64,000 bases of DNA from Streptomyces sp. SM11 (lineage in GTDB: Bacteria > Actinomycetota > Actinomycetes > Streptomycetales > Streptomycetaceae). Shown piece after piece: positions 7,679 through 18,913 of this stretch. Made by a program: the position numbers and the translations under genes. The first letter of the stretch is position 1. Each line of letters starts with the position of its first letter. Location: NCBI RefSeq assembly GCF_002910905.1, contig NZ_NEUE01000118.1, positions 1 to 64,000 on the forward strand, given 5' to 3'. Below the pieces are notes generated by a model. That model worked only from the letters and a program-made list of their open reading frames with translations. It ran no database searches and was not told the DNA's origin.

Positions 7679-8986
7679 GTGGCGTATTCATACGAAGCCC
7701 CAGTTTCGCAGTCGCTGTTCGACCGGGCGTCCGTCGTGACGCCCGGCGGCGTGAACTCTCCCGTGCGTGCCTTCCGGGCCGTGGGCGGTACGCCCCGGTT
7801 CATGGTGTCCGGCACCGGTCCGTACCTCACCGATGCCGACGGCCGTGAGTATGTCGACCTCGTGTGCTCGTGGGGGCCGATGATTCTCGGCCACTCTCAC
7901 CCCGAGGTCATCGCCGCCGTCCATGAGACGGCGTCCCGGGGCACCTCCTTCGGTACGCCGGGTGAGGGCGAGGTCGCGCTCGCCGAGGAGATCGTGGCGC
8001 GGATCGAGCCCGTCGAGCAGGTGCGCCTGGTCTCCTCCGGCACCGAGGCGACCATGTCGGCGATCCGGCTGGCCCGCGGTTTCACGGGCCGGGCCAAGGT
8101 CGTGAAGTTCGCCGGCTGCTACCACGGGCACGTGGACGCGCTGCTCGCCGCCGCCGGGTCGGGCGTGGCCACCTTCGGGCTGCCCGACACCCCGGGGGTC
8201 ACGGGCGCCACGGCCGGCGACACCGTCGTGCTGCCGTACAACGACCTGGACGCGGTGCGCGCCGCGTTCGCCGCGCACCCGGGCGAGATCGCCTGCGTGA
8301 TCACCGAGGCCTCGCCCGGCAACATGGGCGTCGTCCCGCCGGCGGACGGCTTCAACGCCGGGCTCAAGGAGCTGTGCGCGGCGAACGGCGCCCTGTACAT
8401 CTCCGACGAGGTCATGACGGGCTTCCGTACGTCGAAGGCCGGCTGGTACGGCGTCGACGGCGTCCGGCCCGACCTGATGACCTTCGGCAAGGTGATGGGC
8501 GGTGGCTTCCCCGCCGCGGCCTTCGGTGGTCGCCGCGACGTGATGGCGCACCTGGCCCCGGCCGGCCCGGTCTACCAGGCGGGCACGCTCTCCGGGAACC
8601 CGGTCGCCACCGCCGCCGGGCTCGCCCAGCTGCGACTGCTGGACGACGCGGCGTACGCGAAGATCGACGCGGTCTCCGCCGAGCTGCGCGGCCTGGTGGG
8701 CGGGGCACTCACCAAGGAGGGCGTCGCGCACACCGTGTCCGCCGCGAGCAACATGTTCTCGGTCTTCTTCACCGACGAGCCCGTCCGTGACTACGACGAC
8801 GCCAAGAAGCAGGACGTCTTCCGCTTCACCGCGTTCTTCCACGCGATGCTGGAGCAGGGCGTCTACCTGCCGCCCTCGGCGTTCGAGTCCTGGTTCGTCT
8901 CCACGGCCCACGACGAGCGGGCGGTCGAGCGCATCGCCGCCGCCCTGCCCGCCGCCGCCCGCGCCGCATCGGAGGCCACCGCATGA
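7679..8986 (+). CDS. hemL: Glutamate-1-semialdehyde 2,1-aminomutase
   Basis: Converts glutamate-1-semialdehyde to 5-aminolevulinate in the C5 route of tetrapyrrole synthesis, in the cytoplasm. The 435 residues match the family length and show a class III aminotransferase fold. [13 protein letters not shown] lies near 20-32, the PLP phosphate-binding [10 protein letters not shown] near 119-128, the SDEVMTGFR aspartate region near 242-250, and the PLP lysine in TFGKVMGGG at about residue 271. The start is GTG, giving [18 protein letters not shown], which aligns with known N-termini. It overlaps the next gene by ATGA. Haem made here would feed the cytochrome c genes downstream. Confidence 0.96.
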   Translation: MAYSYEAPVSQSLFDRASVVTPGGVNSPVRAFRAVGGTPRFMVSGTGPYLTDADGREYVDLVCSWGPMILGHSHPEVIAAVHETASRGTSFGTPGEGEVALAEEIVARIEPVEQVRLVSSGTEATMSAIRLARGFTGRAKVVKFAGCYHGHVDALLAAAGSGVATFGLPDTPGVTGATAGDTVVLPYNDLDAVRAAFAAHPGEIACVITEASPGNMGVVPPADGFNAGLKELCAANGALYISDEVMTGFRTSKAGWYGVDGVRPDLMTFGKVMGGGFPAAAFGGRRDVMAHLAPAGPVYQAGTLSGNPVATAAGLAQLRLLDDAAYAKIDAVSAELRGLVGGALTKEGVAHTVSAASNMFSVFFTDEPVRDYDDAKKQDVFRFTAFFHAMLEQGVYLPPSAFESWFVSTAHDERAVERIAAALPAAARAASEATA

Positions 8987-9702
8987 GCGAGAACGCGAAC
9001 CGCGAGAACGCGAACCGCGACGAGCAGCTGACCGTGGTGCACGTCGTCCGGCACGGCGAGGTGCACAACCCGGAGGGCGTGCTCTACGGGCGCCGCCCCG
9101 GCTACCACCTCTCCGACCTGGGCCGGACGATGGCCGACCGGGTGGCCGAGCACCTGGAGAAGCGCGACATCACGCATGTCGTCGCCTCCCCGCTGGAGCG
9201 CGCCCAGGAGACGGCCGCCCCTGTCGCCAAGGTGCACGGCCTGGACCTGGCCACCGACGCCCGGCTGATCGAGGCCGCCAACGTCTTCGAGGGCAAGACC
9301 TTCGGCGTCGGCGACGGCGCGCTGCGCAAGCCGGACAACTGGAAGCACCTCACCAACCCGTTCAAGCCGTCCTGGGGCGAGCCGTACATCGAGCAGGTCG
9401 TCCGGATGATGGGCGCGCTGGACGCCGCCCGGGACGCGGCGCGCGGACACGAGGCGGTCTGCGTCAGCCACCAGCTGCCGATCTGGATCCTGCGCTCCTT
9501 CGTGGAGCGCCGCCGCCTGTGGCACGACCCGCGCAAGCGGCAGTGCACGCTGGCCTCGCTGACCAGCTTCACCTACCGGGGCGACCGGATCGTCTCGGTA
9601 GGCTACTCGGAGCCGGCCCGGGACCTGGTGCCCGTGCACCTGCTGGCCGGGGCCAAGCCGGTGAAGGGGAAGCCGGGGCAGTCCAAGGCGTTCGGCGCGT
9701 AG
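8983..9702 (+). CDS. Histidine phosphatase family protein
   Basis: 239-residue member of the phosphoglycerate-mutase-like phosphatases. The phosphohistidine motif VVRHGEV lies near 24-30 (His about 27), the second arginine is in [11 protein letters not shown] near 68-78, and the second histidine is in [10 protein letters not shown] near 160-169. It is cytoplasmic and its substrate is unknown. It overlaps the hemL stop by ATGA and so is co-translated. The first 12 codons contain a near-exact 15-base tandem repeat encoding [11 protein letters not shown] strong hairpin follows the stop. Confidence 0.88.
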   Translation: MSENANRENANRDEQLTVVHVVRHGEVHNPEGVLYGRRPGYHLSDLGRTMADRVAEHLEKRDITHVVASPLERAQETAAPVAKVHGLDLATDARLIEAANVFEGKTFGVGDGALRKPDNWKHLTNPFKPSWGEPYIEQVVRMMGALDAARDAARGHEAVCVSHQLPIWILRSFVERRRLWHDPRKRQCTLASLTSFTYRGDRIVSVGYSEPARDLVPVHLLAGAKPVKGKPGQSKAFGA

Positions 9703-9749
9703 CCGTAGCCGTAGCTGCGGACGCAGCCACCGAAAGACACGTGGGACAC

Positions 9750-9789
9750 GACGGGACCGGTCGCCGGAGCAACGGCGGCCGGTCCCGTC
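9750..9789 (+). terminator. Hairpin terminator after the hemL operon
   Basis: Perfect 11-bp arms GACGGGACCGG (9750-9760) and CCGGTCCCGTC (9779-9789) with an 18-base loop, 48 bases after the phosphatase stop. No T tract is present. Confidence 0.7.
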
Positions 9790-10168
9790 CCCTGTGCCGC
9801 CGGTGCGGTACGGGAAGGCCTCGGGCCGTTGCGCCGGGGGTGATGTGGCAGGCCGTCAGATTCCGGGTGGGGCGACGTCCAGCCGGGCTCGGCCGGCGGA
9901 CGGTCTCCGCGCCCGTGCATGAGTTCGACGGTCCAGGGAAGCCGACCCGGCGGCAGAACTGCGGAGGGCCGCTCCTGCGTCCCCATCAGGGGCGCCCGTA
10001 GGAGCGTACGAGCGCTGTACGGGCGTCGCATCATGATCGGTCGGGCTGCCCGAGAGGTAAAGCGTAAAGAAAGTCCCCAATTGCACGGAACCGACGTGTT
10101 ACGCGGCTCATCTAACTCTTCAGCAGTTTGTATGTGCTTGAGATAAAACGACCGCAGATGGGGACGGT
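9790..10168. other. Intergenic region upstream of the lipoprotein gene
   Basis: No gene was found. The last 110 bases are noticeably AT-richer (for example TTGTATGTGCTTGAGATAAA near 10127-10146) and probably carry the promoter of the gene starting at 10169. Confidence 0.45.
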
Positions 10169-11452
10169 ATGCGCGACATCAATCGAAGGGGTCTGCTCGG
10201 GGCAGGGCTCGGCGCCGCAGCCGCGATCGGACTCGCCGGCTGTGGCGCCTCGGACACCTCCGGCGACGGAGGGTCCGGCCAGGGCGGCCAGGGCGGCAAG
10301 GGCGACACCGGCGCCGGCGGCAACGGCGACGCCAGCGGCAACGGCAGCGGAAACGGTTCACCGAAGAACAAGGGCCGGCTGATCGGTGACGGCTCGACCG
10401 CCGACACCGGCAAGCAGCCGCACCAGCCGCCGTCGCCCGTTCCGCTCGAACCCGGCCAGAAGCCGCCGCAGTTCGTGATCTTTTCCTGGGACGGCGCGGG
10501 CGAGGTCGGCAACGGGCTCTTCCCGCGCTTTCTCGAACTCGCCAAGGAACACGACGCGGCGATGACGTTCTTCCTCTCCGGGATCTATCTGCTGCCCGAG
10601 TCGAAGAAATCCCTCTACCGTCCGCCGAACAACCCCCGTGGCGCATCCGACATCGGATATCTCACCGACGATCACGTCAAGGATACGCTGAAGTACGTAC
10701 GCCAGGCATGGCTGGACGGCCATGAGATCGGCACCCACTTCAACGGGCATTTCTGTGCCGGCTCCGGATCCGTGGAGCGCTGGACGCCCACCCAATGGCA
10801 CAGCGAGATCAATCAGGCTGTGTCGTTCGTCACAGAATGGCGGACCAATACCGGCTGGGAGAACGAGGACCCGCTCCCGTTCGACTATCGGAAGGAACTG
10901 ATCGGCGGCCGGACCCCCTGCCTGCTCGGCCAGGACAATCTCCTGCCGACCGCGAGCAAACTGGGCTGGCGCTACGACGCCAGTTCGCCCGGCGGCCGTC
11001 AGGTCTGGCCCGTGAAGCGCGGCGGCGTCTGGGATCTGCCGCTACAGGCGATGCCGTTCCCCGGGCACTCCTTCGAGGTGCTCTCGATGGACTACAACAT
11101 CCTCGCCAATCAGTCGAAGAATTCGACGAAGGGCATGCCCTCGCGTTATCCGGGCTGGCGTACCCAGGCGGCCGGGGCGTATCTCGCCGGTTTCCGGCGC
11201 GCGTACGAGTCGAATCGTGCGCCGTTCTACATCGGCAACCACTTCGAGGAGTGGAACGGCGGCATCTATATGGACGCCGTGGAAGAAGTGATCAAGAAGG
11301 TGGCGGACAAGGACGACGTGCGTCTCGTCTCCTTCCGGCAGTACGTCGACTGGCTCGACGTACAGGATCCCGCCGTGCTCGCCAAGCTCCGGACGCTGGA
11401 CGTCGGTCAGGCGCCCGTCGGCGGCTGGAACTCCTTCTTTAAACAGGCTTGA
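10169..11452 (+). CDS. Lipoprotein with polysaccharide-deacetylase-like domain
   Basis: 427 residues. The N-terminus has a twin-arginine pair (NRRGLLGAG) and a lipobox LAGC with Cys at about 25, so the protein is probably exported and lipid-anchored, perhaps through Tat. A Gly/Ser/Asn linker (about 30-75) leads to a globular domain beginning FVIFSWDGAGE near 108, in the place of the deacetylase NodB motif 1. DGHEIGTHFNGHFC near 183-196 resembles the metal-binding motif 2 (His-x-x-x-His). It may act on cell-wall or capsular sugars; catalytic competence is not certain because motif 1 has DGAGE rather than TFDD. It lies directly before the cytochrome c maturation operon. Confidence 0.75.
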   Translation: MRDINRRGLLGAGLGAAAAIGLAGCGASDTSGDGGSGQGGQGGKGDTGAGGNGDASGNGSGNGSPKNKGRLIGDGSTADTGKQPHQPPSPVPLEPGQKPPQFVIFSWDGAGEVGNGLFPRFLELAKEHDAAMTFFLSGIYLLPESKKSLYRPPNNPRGASDIGYLTDDHVKDTLKYVRQAWLDGHEIGTHFNGHFCAGSGSVERWTPTQWHSEINQAVSFVTEWRTNTGWENEDPLPFDYRKELIGGRTPCLLGQDNLLPTASKLGWRYDASSPGGRQVWPVKRGGVWDLPLQAMPFPGHSFEVLSMDYNILANQSKNSTKGMPSRYPGWRTQAAGAYLAGFRRAYESNRAPFYIGNHFEEWNGGIYMDAVEEVIKKVADKDDVRLVSFRQYVDWLDVQDPAVLAKLRTLDVGQAPVGGWNSFFKQA

Positions 11453-11519
11453 CAAGGGGCTTTACGGGCACCGAGGGGGGCGCGGGGAAGCCCGGAATCT
11501 GCCATGCGAAACTTTTCAC

Positions 11520-12122
11520 ATGAGCCTTGGCCGCGCGTCCCGACGCCGTTTCACCCTGCTCGCCGTCACCGCAGTAGCCGGTGCCCTGACGCTGTCCGCG
11601 TGCAGCGGCGGCAGCACGGCCGGGGGTGGCGGCAACACCAACTTCGTCACCGGCAGCGGGGGTGTCTCCACCGTCGCGAAGGGCGACCGGGTGGCGGCGC
11701 CGAAGCTCGACGGCGAGGGTCTGGACGGCAAGCCGCTCGACCTCGCCGACTACCGGGGCAAGGTCGTCGTGCTCAACGTCTGGGGCTCCTGGTGCGGCCC
11801 CTGCCGCCTGGAGGCGAAGTACTTCGCGAAGGTCTCCGAGGAGACGGCGGGCCAGGGCGTCCAGTTCGTCGGGATCAACACCCGCGACGCCCAGCGGGAC
11901 GCAGCGATCAACTTCGAGAAGGACTACGGGGTCGAGTACCCGAGCTTCTACGACCCGATCGGCAAGCTCATCCTCCGCTTTCCCAAGGGCACCCTGAACC
12001 CGCAGGCCATCCCGTCCACCGTGGTCATCGACCGGGACGGGAAGATCGCGGCCCGCACGCTCCAGGCGCTCGACGCGGACGAACTGCACAAGATGATCGA
12101 CCCGATCATCGCGGAGAAGTGA
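11520..12122 (+). CDS. TlpA/ResA-type thiol-disulfide oxidoreductase lipoprotein
   Basis: 200 residues. The signal peptide ends at lipobox LSAC with Cys 28. A thioredoxin fold follows with the active site WCGPC (Cys 92 and Cys 95). In system II cytochrome c biogenesis this protein reduces the CxxCH cysteines of apocytochrome c outside the membrane, using electrons passed by CcdA. The gene is the first of a tight block (ResA-like, ccdA, resB, ccsA) with gaps of 4, 5 and -4 bases, which supports this role over a general thioredoxin role. Confidence 0.9.
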   Translation: MSLGRASRRRFTLLAVTAVAGALTLSACSGGSTAGGGGNTNFVTGSGGVSTVAKGDRVAAPKLDGEGLDGKPLDLADYRGKVVVLNVWGSWCGPCRLEAKYFAKVSEETAGQGVQFVGINTRDAQRDAAINFEKDYGVEYPSFYDPIGKLILRFPKGTLNPQAIPSTVVIDRDGKIAARTLQALDADELHKMIDPIIAEK

Positions 12123-12126
12123 TCCG

Positions 12127-12909
12127 GTGATCCCGCTCGCCGCCCACCACGAGACCGTCACGCTCGCCGCGTACAACGAGACCGTCATGAGCGGGACCCT
12201 CCTGGTGTCCCTGCCCATCGCCCTGCTGGCCGGTCTCATCTCGTTCTTCTCCCCGTGCGTGCTCCCCCTCGTGCCCGGCTACCTGAGCTACGTCACCGGG
12301 GTCAGCGGCACCGACCTCGCCGAGGCGCGCCGGGGCCGCGTCGTGACGGGCGCCGCACTCTTCGTGCTCGGCTTCACCGTCGTCTTCGTCTCGGGCGGAG
12401 CCCTCTTCGGCTACTTCGGCCGGGAGCTCCAGGTGCACGCCGAGCTGTTCAACAGAATCCTCGGCGTCCTGATGATCCTCATGGGCGTCTTCTTCATGGG
12501 ACTCCTGCCGGGCGTGACGCAGCGCGAGTTCCGGTTCCACAAGCGGCCGGTGACCGGACTGGCCGGGGCGCCGCTGCTGGGCGCGCTCTTCGGGATCGGC
12601 TGGACGCCGTGCATCGGCCCGACGTTCGCCGCCGTGAGCACGCTCGCGTTCACCGAGGGCACCGCCGGACGCGGCGCGATACTGACCGTCGCGTACTGTC
12701 TCGGACTCGGTGTCCCGTTCGTCCTGGCCGCGGTCGCCTTCCGCAAGGCGCTCGGCGCGTTCGGCTGGGTCAAGCGGCACTACGCGTGGGTGATGCGGAT
12801 TGGCGGCGGCATGATGATCGTGACCGGAATCCTGCTGCTGACCGGTGCGTGGGCCACGCTCATGCAGCACATGCAGAGCTGGTCCAGCGGCTTCGTTGTA
12901 GGGATCTGA
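12127..12909 (+). CDS. ccdA: Cytochrome c biogenesis protein CcdA
   Basis: 260-residue, six-helix membrane protein that moves electrons from cytoplasmic thioredoxin to extracytoplasmic thiol proteins. The two redox cysteines are seen in FFSPCVLPLVPGY (Cys 44) and GWTPCIGPTFAAV (Cys 162). The GTG start at 12127 is preceded by GAGAAG at suitable spacing; an internal ATG at residue 21 (MSGTLLVSLP) is an alternative that would remove a short hydrophilic lead. It sits 4 bases after the ResA-like gene, its likely partner. Confidence 0.92.
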   Translation: MIPLAAHHETVTLAAYNETVMSGTLLVSLPIALLAGLISFFSPCVLPLVPGYLSYVTGVSGTDLAEARRGRVVTGAALFVLGFTVVFVSGGALFGYFGRELQVHAELFNRILGVLMILMGVFFMGLLPGVTQREFRFHKRPVTGLAGAPLLGALFGIGWTPCIGPTFAAVSTLAFTEGTAGRGAILTVAYCLGLGVPFVLAAVAFRKALGAFGWVKRHYAWVMRIGGGMMIVTGILLLTGAWATLMQHMQSWSSGFVVGI

Positions 12910-12914
12910 GTCCA

Positions 12915-14713
12915 ATGAGCAAGGCGAACAGCACGGAGACGCGGCAGCACGAGGACGAGCACGCGCGGGGCTCCGCCCACGGCGCGGCCGGCGACCGGCT
13001 CTCCACCGCCCCCCGCGAGGAGCGCCCCGACACCGGAGCGGGCGTCCCCGCGATGAGCGTGACCGGCTGGGTCCGCTGGTTCTGGCGGCAGCTCACCTCG
13101 ATGCGGGTGGCGCTGATCCTGCTCTTCCTGCTCTCCCTGGGCGCGATCCCGGGGTCGCTGATCCCGCAGACCAGCGTCGACGACATGAAGGTGCAGGCCT
13201 TCAAGGACCAGCACCCCACCCTCACCCCGGTCTACGAGAAGCTCCAGCTCTTCGACGTCTACAGCTCGGTGTGGTTCTCCGCGATCTACATCCTGCTGTT
13301 CCTCTCGCTCATCGGCTGCATCGTGCCGCGCACCGGCCAGTTCGTCGGCCAGCTGCGCAGCCGCCCGCCGGGCGCGCCGAAGCGGCTGACCCGGCTGCCC
13401 GCGTACACCACCTGGCGCACCGACGCGGAGCCCGAGGCGGTCCGTGCGGCGGCTCTCGCCGTGCTGCGCAAGCGGCGCTTCCGGACGGACGAGGCAGGCG
13501 ACGCGGTCGCCGCCGAGAAGGGCTACCTCCGCGAGGCCGGGAACCTGGTCTTCCACATCGCCCTGATCGTGATGCTGGTGGCCTTCGCCTCCGGGCAGCT
13601 CTTCAAGTCCGAGGGCGGCAAGCTGGTCGTCGAGGGCGACGGTTTCTCCAACACGCTCACCCAGTACGACGACTTCCGGTCGGGCTCGCTCTACGACTCC
13701 GACTCCCTGGCCCCGTTCAGCTTCGTGCTGGACGACTTCGTCGGTACGTACGAGAAGAGCGGCCCGCAGCGCGGCACCCCGCGCACCTTCGAGGCCCGGG
13801 TGACGTACACCGGGGGAGCCGAGGGCGCGGAGCGCAAGGGTGTCATCAAGGTCAACGAACCGCTCGTCGTGGACGGCACCAAGGTCTACCTGATCGCCCA
13901 CGGCTACGCCCCCGTCGTCACCGTCCGGGACGGCAAGGGCAAGGTCGTCTCGCGGTCCGCCGTCCCGCTGCTGCCGATCGACAACAACATCACCTCGTCC
14001 GGCGCCATCAAGGTGATGGACGGCTACAAGGACAAGAAGGGCGTCAAGACCCAGCTGGGCTTCAAGGCGTTCTTCGTGCCGACGTTCGCCGGCCATGGCC
14101 AGGGCCAGATGTTCTCGCAGTTCCCCGGCCTGGACTTCCCCGTGCTGGCGCTCAGCGCCTACCACGGCTCGCTCGGCGTCGACTCCGGGCTCGCGCAGAA
14201 CGTCTACCAGCTCGACACGTCCAAGATGAAGGAGTTCAAGGACAAGGACGGCGAGCTGCTCAAGAAGCTGCTGATGCCGGGCGAGAAGCTGGAACTGTCC
14301 GGCGGCGCCGGGTCGATCACCTTCGAGGGCGTCGAGGAGTGGGCCAGCTTCCAGATCTCACAGCAGCCGGGCAACGGCTGGGCGCTCGGTGGAGCCGTCG
14401 CCGCCATCGCCGGTCTCGCCGGATCGCTGTTCATCCAGCGCCGCCGGGTGTGGGTGCGGGCGGTCCGGGGCGCCGACGGCGTCACGGTCGTGGAGATGGC
14501 GGGCCTGGGCCGCAGCGAGTCCGCGAAGCTCCCCGAGGAACTGGGCGACCTCTCGGCCGCTCTCGTCACCACGGCGCCCGTCGCCCCCGCCGCCGCACCG
14601 GAGGAACCGGACGAGTCGGATGCGCCGGACGAGCCCGGCACCACCGATGCCACGAACGAGGCCGGGAGCCGGCCCGTACACCTTGCCGAAGCACCTGTCG
14701 AAGGGGCTGAGAA

Positions 14714-14717
<4 letters not shown>
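12915..14717 (+). CDS. resB: Cytochrome c biogenesis protein ResB
   Basis: 600-residue membrane protein that forms the system II haem lyase with CcsA. A charged N-terminal tail of about 50 residues precedes the first helix. The membrane segments lie near 70-90 (MRVALILLFLLSLGAIPGS), 125-140 (SAIYILLFLSLIGCIVP) and 210-228 (LVFHIALIVMLVAFASGQL). A large extracytoplasmic domain and a last helix near 495 follow, then a Pro/Glu/Ala-rich cytoplasmic tail. The start at ATG 12915 was chosen over a much longer open frame because it lies 5 bases after ccdA and begins the conserved protein. The stop overlaps the ccsA GTG start. Confidence 0.93.
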
Positions 14718-15814
<1,097 letters not shown>

Positions 15815-15822
15815 GCCCGGAC

Positions 15823-15875
15823 ACGGATACGGCCCCCGTACGGATCGCGATGATCCGTACGGGGGCCGTATCCGT
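15823..15875. terminator. Bidirectional hairpin terminator
   Basis: Perfect 24-bp arms (15823-15846 and 15852-15875) with a 5-base loop GCGAT, lying between two convergent genes. Each arm begins ACGGATACGG. It should stop transcription from both sides. Confidence 0.88.
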
Positions 15876-15887
15876 TCTCCGGTGAGG

Positions 15888-16370
15888 TCAGGTGGCGGGC
15901 GGGGCCGATTCGTCGGGGCCGGCGCTGCGCTCGCGGCGCTTGAGCTCCTCCTCGCGGCGGCGCAGGTCCGCCTCCCAGTCCTTCAGGGCCGAAGGGTCCT
16001 TCTCGTCCTTCTGCCCGTCCTGCGGGGCGTCGGCCTTCTCCGGCGCGTCCTCGCCGGCCGCGCCGTCCCTGCCGCCGTCCTTCTCGTCGCCCTTGAGCGA
16101 CTTCAGGAAGTCGGGGTTGTCGTCCGGGGCCACCCACTGCGTACGCCTGCCCCGCTGCCACGAGGAGGGGGCGCCGCCGCCCGCCGCCGCACCGTGCCGT
16201 GCCTTGCCCGCCACGAGCCACACGATCGGGCCGGCGATCCAGAACAGCAGGATGATGAAGACCCAGGCGATCTTCGGCAGATGCTTGGTGTCCTCCTCCG
16301 AGGTGTTCAGGCAGTCGATGAACGCGTAGATCGTCAGAGCCAGCGGGACGATGAACATCAGGGCTCTCAT
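15888..16370 (-). CDS. PLD nuclease N-terminal (PLDc_N) domain membrane protein
   Basis: 160 residues. Two membrane helices lie near 4-22 ([18 protein letters not shown]) and 33-55 ([21 protein letters not shown]), which is the PLDc_N signature also found at the start of cardiolipin synthases. The rest is a charged Lys/Glu/Asp-rich cytoplasmic tail, with a likely coiled coil near 130-150 ([19 protein letters not shown]). No phospholipase catalytic domain is attached. Function unknown; it is convergent with the CcsA gene. Confidence 0.8.
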   Translation of the reverse strand: MRALMFIVPLALTIYAFIDCLNTSEEDTKHLPKIAWVFIILLFWIAGPIVWLVAGKARHGAAAGGGAPSSWQRGRRTQWVAPDDNPDFLKSLKGDEKDGGRDGAAGEDAPEKADAPQDGQKDEKDPSALKDWEADLRRREEELKRRERSAGPDESAPPAT

Positions 16371-16513
16371 GGTGCGTCCCCCAGTGGGCGGTGGCGGGGC
16401 TCGGTGTTCCCCCGGTGTCGCGGCCAGGGTACCGGCTCGGCGTGAAGGATCCGGGGCCCGGCGGCGGGGAGCCCCGGCGGGGCCGCGCGGGCGGGGATGA
16501 CAAACTGGACCGC

Positions 16514-17971
16514 ATGGCTTACGACGATCTTCGCTCCCTGCTCCGGGCTCTTGAGCGCGATGGTGATCTCAAGCGCGTCAAGGTCGAGGTAGACCCCCAC
16601 CTGGAGGTCGGCGAGATCGTCGACCGGGTCAACAAGGCAGGCGGCCCCGCCCTGCTGTTCGAGAACGTCAAGGGCTCCTCGATGCCCCTGGCCATGAACG
16701 TCTTCGGCACCGACCGGCGCCTGCTCAAGGCGCTCGGGCTGAAGTCGTACAGCGACATCAGCGACAAGATCGGCGGGCTCCTCAAGCCGGAGCTGCCGCA
16801 GGGCTTCGTCGGGGTGCGGGAGGCCTTCGGGAAGCTCGGCTCGATGGTGCACGTGCCGCCGAAGAAGGTGAAGTCAGGCGACGCGCCCGTCCAGGAAGTC
16901 GTGCTGACCGGTGACGACGTCGATCTGGACCGGCTGCCCGCGCTGTTCACGTGGCCCGAGGACGGCGGCTCGTTCTTCAATCTGGGCCTCACGCACACCA
17001 AGCACCCCGAGAACGGTGTCCGGAACCTGGGTCTCTACCGGCTCCAGCGTCACGACAAGCGCACCATCGGGATGCACTGGCAGATCCACAAGGACAGCGC
17101 CAACCACTACCAGGTCGCCGCCCGGCGCGGTGAGCGGCTGCCCGTCGCCATCGCGTTCGGCTGCCCGCCCGCCGTGACGTACGCCTCTACCGCCCCGCTG
17201 CCCGGGGACATCGACGAGTACCTCTTCGCCGGGTTCATCCAGGGCAAGCGGATCGAGATGGTCGACTGCAAGACCGTGCCGCTCCAGGTCCCCGCGCAGG
17301 CGGAGGTCGTCATAGAGGGCTGGCTGGAGCCGGGCGAGATGCTCCCCGAGGGCCCGTTCGGGGACCACACAGGCTTCTACACCCCGCAGGAACCGTTCCC
17401 CGCACTGACCATCGACTGCGTCACGATGCGCAAGCGGCCGCTGCTCCAGTCCATCGTGGTGGGCCGCCCGCCGACCGAGGACGGGCCGCTGGGCCGGGCC
17501 ACGGAGCGGTTCTTCCTGCCGCTGCTGAAGATCGTCGTGCCGGACATCGTGGACTACCACCTGCCGGAGTCGGGCGGCTTCCACAACTGTGCGATCGTCT
17601 CGATCGACAAGAAGTACCCGAAGCACGCCCAGAAGGTGATGAGCGCGATCTGGGGCGCGCACATGATGTCGCTGACCAAGCTGATCGTGGTGGTGGACGC
17701 GGACTGCGACGTCCACGATCTGCACGAGGTCGCCTGGCGGGCGCTCGGCAACACCGACTACGCCCGTGACCTCACGGTCACCGAGGGCCCGGTCGACCAT
17801 CTGGACCACGCCTCGTACCAGCAGTTCTGGGGCGGCAAGGCAGGCATCGACGCCACCCGGAAGCTGCCCACGGAGGGCTACACCCGGGACGGGGGCTGGC
17901 CGGAGATGGTCGTCTCCGACCCGGAGACGGCGGCGAAGGTCGACCGCCGCTGGAAGGAGTACGGGCTGTGA
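16514..17971 (+). CDS. ubiD: UbiD-family decarboxylase of menaquinone biosynthesis
   Basis: 485 residues, the usual UbiD length. It is a prenyl-FMN-dependent decarboxylase, and in the futalosine pathway it acts on the 1,4-dihydroxy-6-naphthoate branch. Visible features are a domain start ([20 protein letters not shown]), [14 protein letters not shown] near 285-298 that includes the conserved acid region, and [20 protein letters not shown] near 317-336. The ATG at 16514 follows a GGA-containing site; an upstream in-frame extension is Gly/Arg-rich and was rejected. It overlaps mqnP by GTGA, and ubiX, which makes its cofactor, lies 1.7 kb downstream. Confidence 0.92.
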   Translation: MAYDDLRSLLRALERDGDLKRVKVEVDPHLEVGEIVDRVNKAGGPALLFENVKGSSMPLAMNVFGTDRRLLKALGLKSYSDISDKIGGLLKPELPQGFVGVREAFGKLGSMVHVPPKKVKSGDAPVQEVVLTGDDVDLDRLPALFTWPEDGGSFFNLGLTHTKHPENGVRNLGLYRLQRHDKRTIGMHWQIHKDSANHYQVAARRGERLPVAIAFGCPPAVTYASTAPLPGDIDEYLFAGFIQGKRIEMVDCKTVPLQVPAQAEVVIEGWLEPGEMLPEGPFGDHTGFYTPQEPFPALTIDCVTMRKRPLLQSIVVGRPPTEDGPLGRATERFFLPLLKIVVPDIVDYHLPESGGFHNCAIVSIDKKYPKHAQKVMSAIWGAHMMSLTKLIVVVDADCDVHDLHEVAWRALGNTDYARDLTVTEGPVDHLDHASYQQFWGGKAGIDATRKLPTEGYTRDGGWPEMVVSDPETAAKVDRRWKEYGL

Positions 17972-18891
17972 GCAGCGCGGCGGAGGCGGCGGCGTCCGTA
18001 CCCGGTTCCGCGCCCTCGGGCAGCAAGGTCAAGGCGTTCCTGCGGCTCGTGATGATCGAGCACTCGGTCTTCGCGCTGCCCTTCGCCTACATCGCCGCGC
18101 TGACCGCGATGTTCCTGCTGGACGGCACCATCCACTGGGGCACGCTGCTGCTCGTCACGCTGGCGATGGTGGGGCTGCGGACCTTCGCGATGGCCGCCAA
18201 CCGGATCATCGACCGGGAGATCGACGCCCGGAACCCGCGCACCGCCGGCCGCGAGCTGGTGACCGGCGCGGTGTCGGTGAAGTCCGCGTGGACCGGCGCG
18301 CTCGTCGCCCTCGCCGTTTTCCTCGGCGCTGCCGCGCTGCTCAACCCGCTGTGCCTGGCGCTCGCGCCGCTGGCCGTCGTGCCGATGGTGGTCTACCCGT
18401 ACGGCAAGCGGTTCACGAACTTCCCGCACGCCATCCTGGGCCTCGCGCAGGCCATCGGTCCGGTCGGCGCCTGGCTGGCGGTGACCGGCAGCTGGTCGTG
18501 GGACGCGGTGATCCTCGGGCTCGTCGTGGGCATCTGGATCGGCGGCTTCGACCTGATCTTCGCCTGCCAGGACGTCCAGGCGGACCGCGCCCACGGGGTG
18601 CTCTCCTTCCCGGCGCGCTTCGGGGTCCCGGCCTCGCTGTGGGGCGCGCGGGTGTGCCACGCGGTCACGACGGGGCTGCTGGTGTGGTTCGGGCTGGCCA
18701 CGGACGCCGAGGTCTTCTACTGGATCGGCATGGTCATCGTCGCGGTGGCGTTCGTCTACGAGCACCGGGTGGTGCGGCCGCACGATCTGTCCCGGCTGAA
18801 CCGGGCGTTCTTCTCGGTGAACGGATTCATCGGCATCGCGCTGTTCGCCTGTGCGCTGCTCGACCTGCTGGCACGGGGCCTGACCCCGTAG
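17968..18891 (+). CDS. mqnP: Menaquinone biosynthesis prenyltransferase MqnP (UbiA family)
   Basis: 307-residue integral membrane enzyme that attaches the polyprenyl chain to the naphthoate precursor. The first Asp-rich substrate motif is NRIIDREID (Asn 78, Asp 82) and the second is DLIFACQDVQADRAHG near 194-209; both bind Mg-diphosphate in UbiA enzymes. About eight hydrophobic helices are seen. The start is GTG 17968 overlapping the ubiD stop, which indicates translational coupling. Confidence 0.93.
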   Translation: MSSAAEAAASVPGSAPSGSKVKAFLRLVMIEHSVFALPFAYIAALTAMFLLDGTIHWGTLLLVTLAMVGLRTFAMAANRIIDREIDARNPRTAGRELVTGAVSVKSAWTGALVALAVFLGAAALLNPLCLALAPLAVVPMVVYPYGKRFTNFPHAILGLAQAIGPVGAWLAVTGSWSWDAVILGLVVGIWIGGFDLIFACQDVQADRAHGVLSFPARFGVPASLWGARVCHAVTTGLLVWFGLATDAEVFYWIGMVIVAVAFVYEHRVVRPHDLSRLNRAFFSVNGFIGIALFACALLDLLARGLTP

Positions 18892-18913
18892 GAGCAGTCG
18901 GTGGGAGCCGGGG

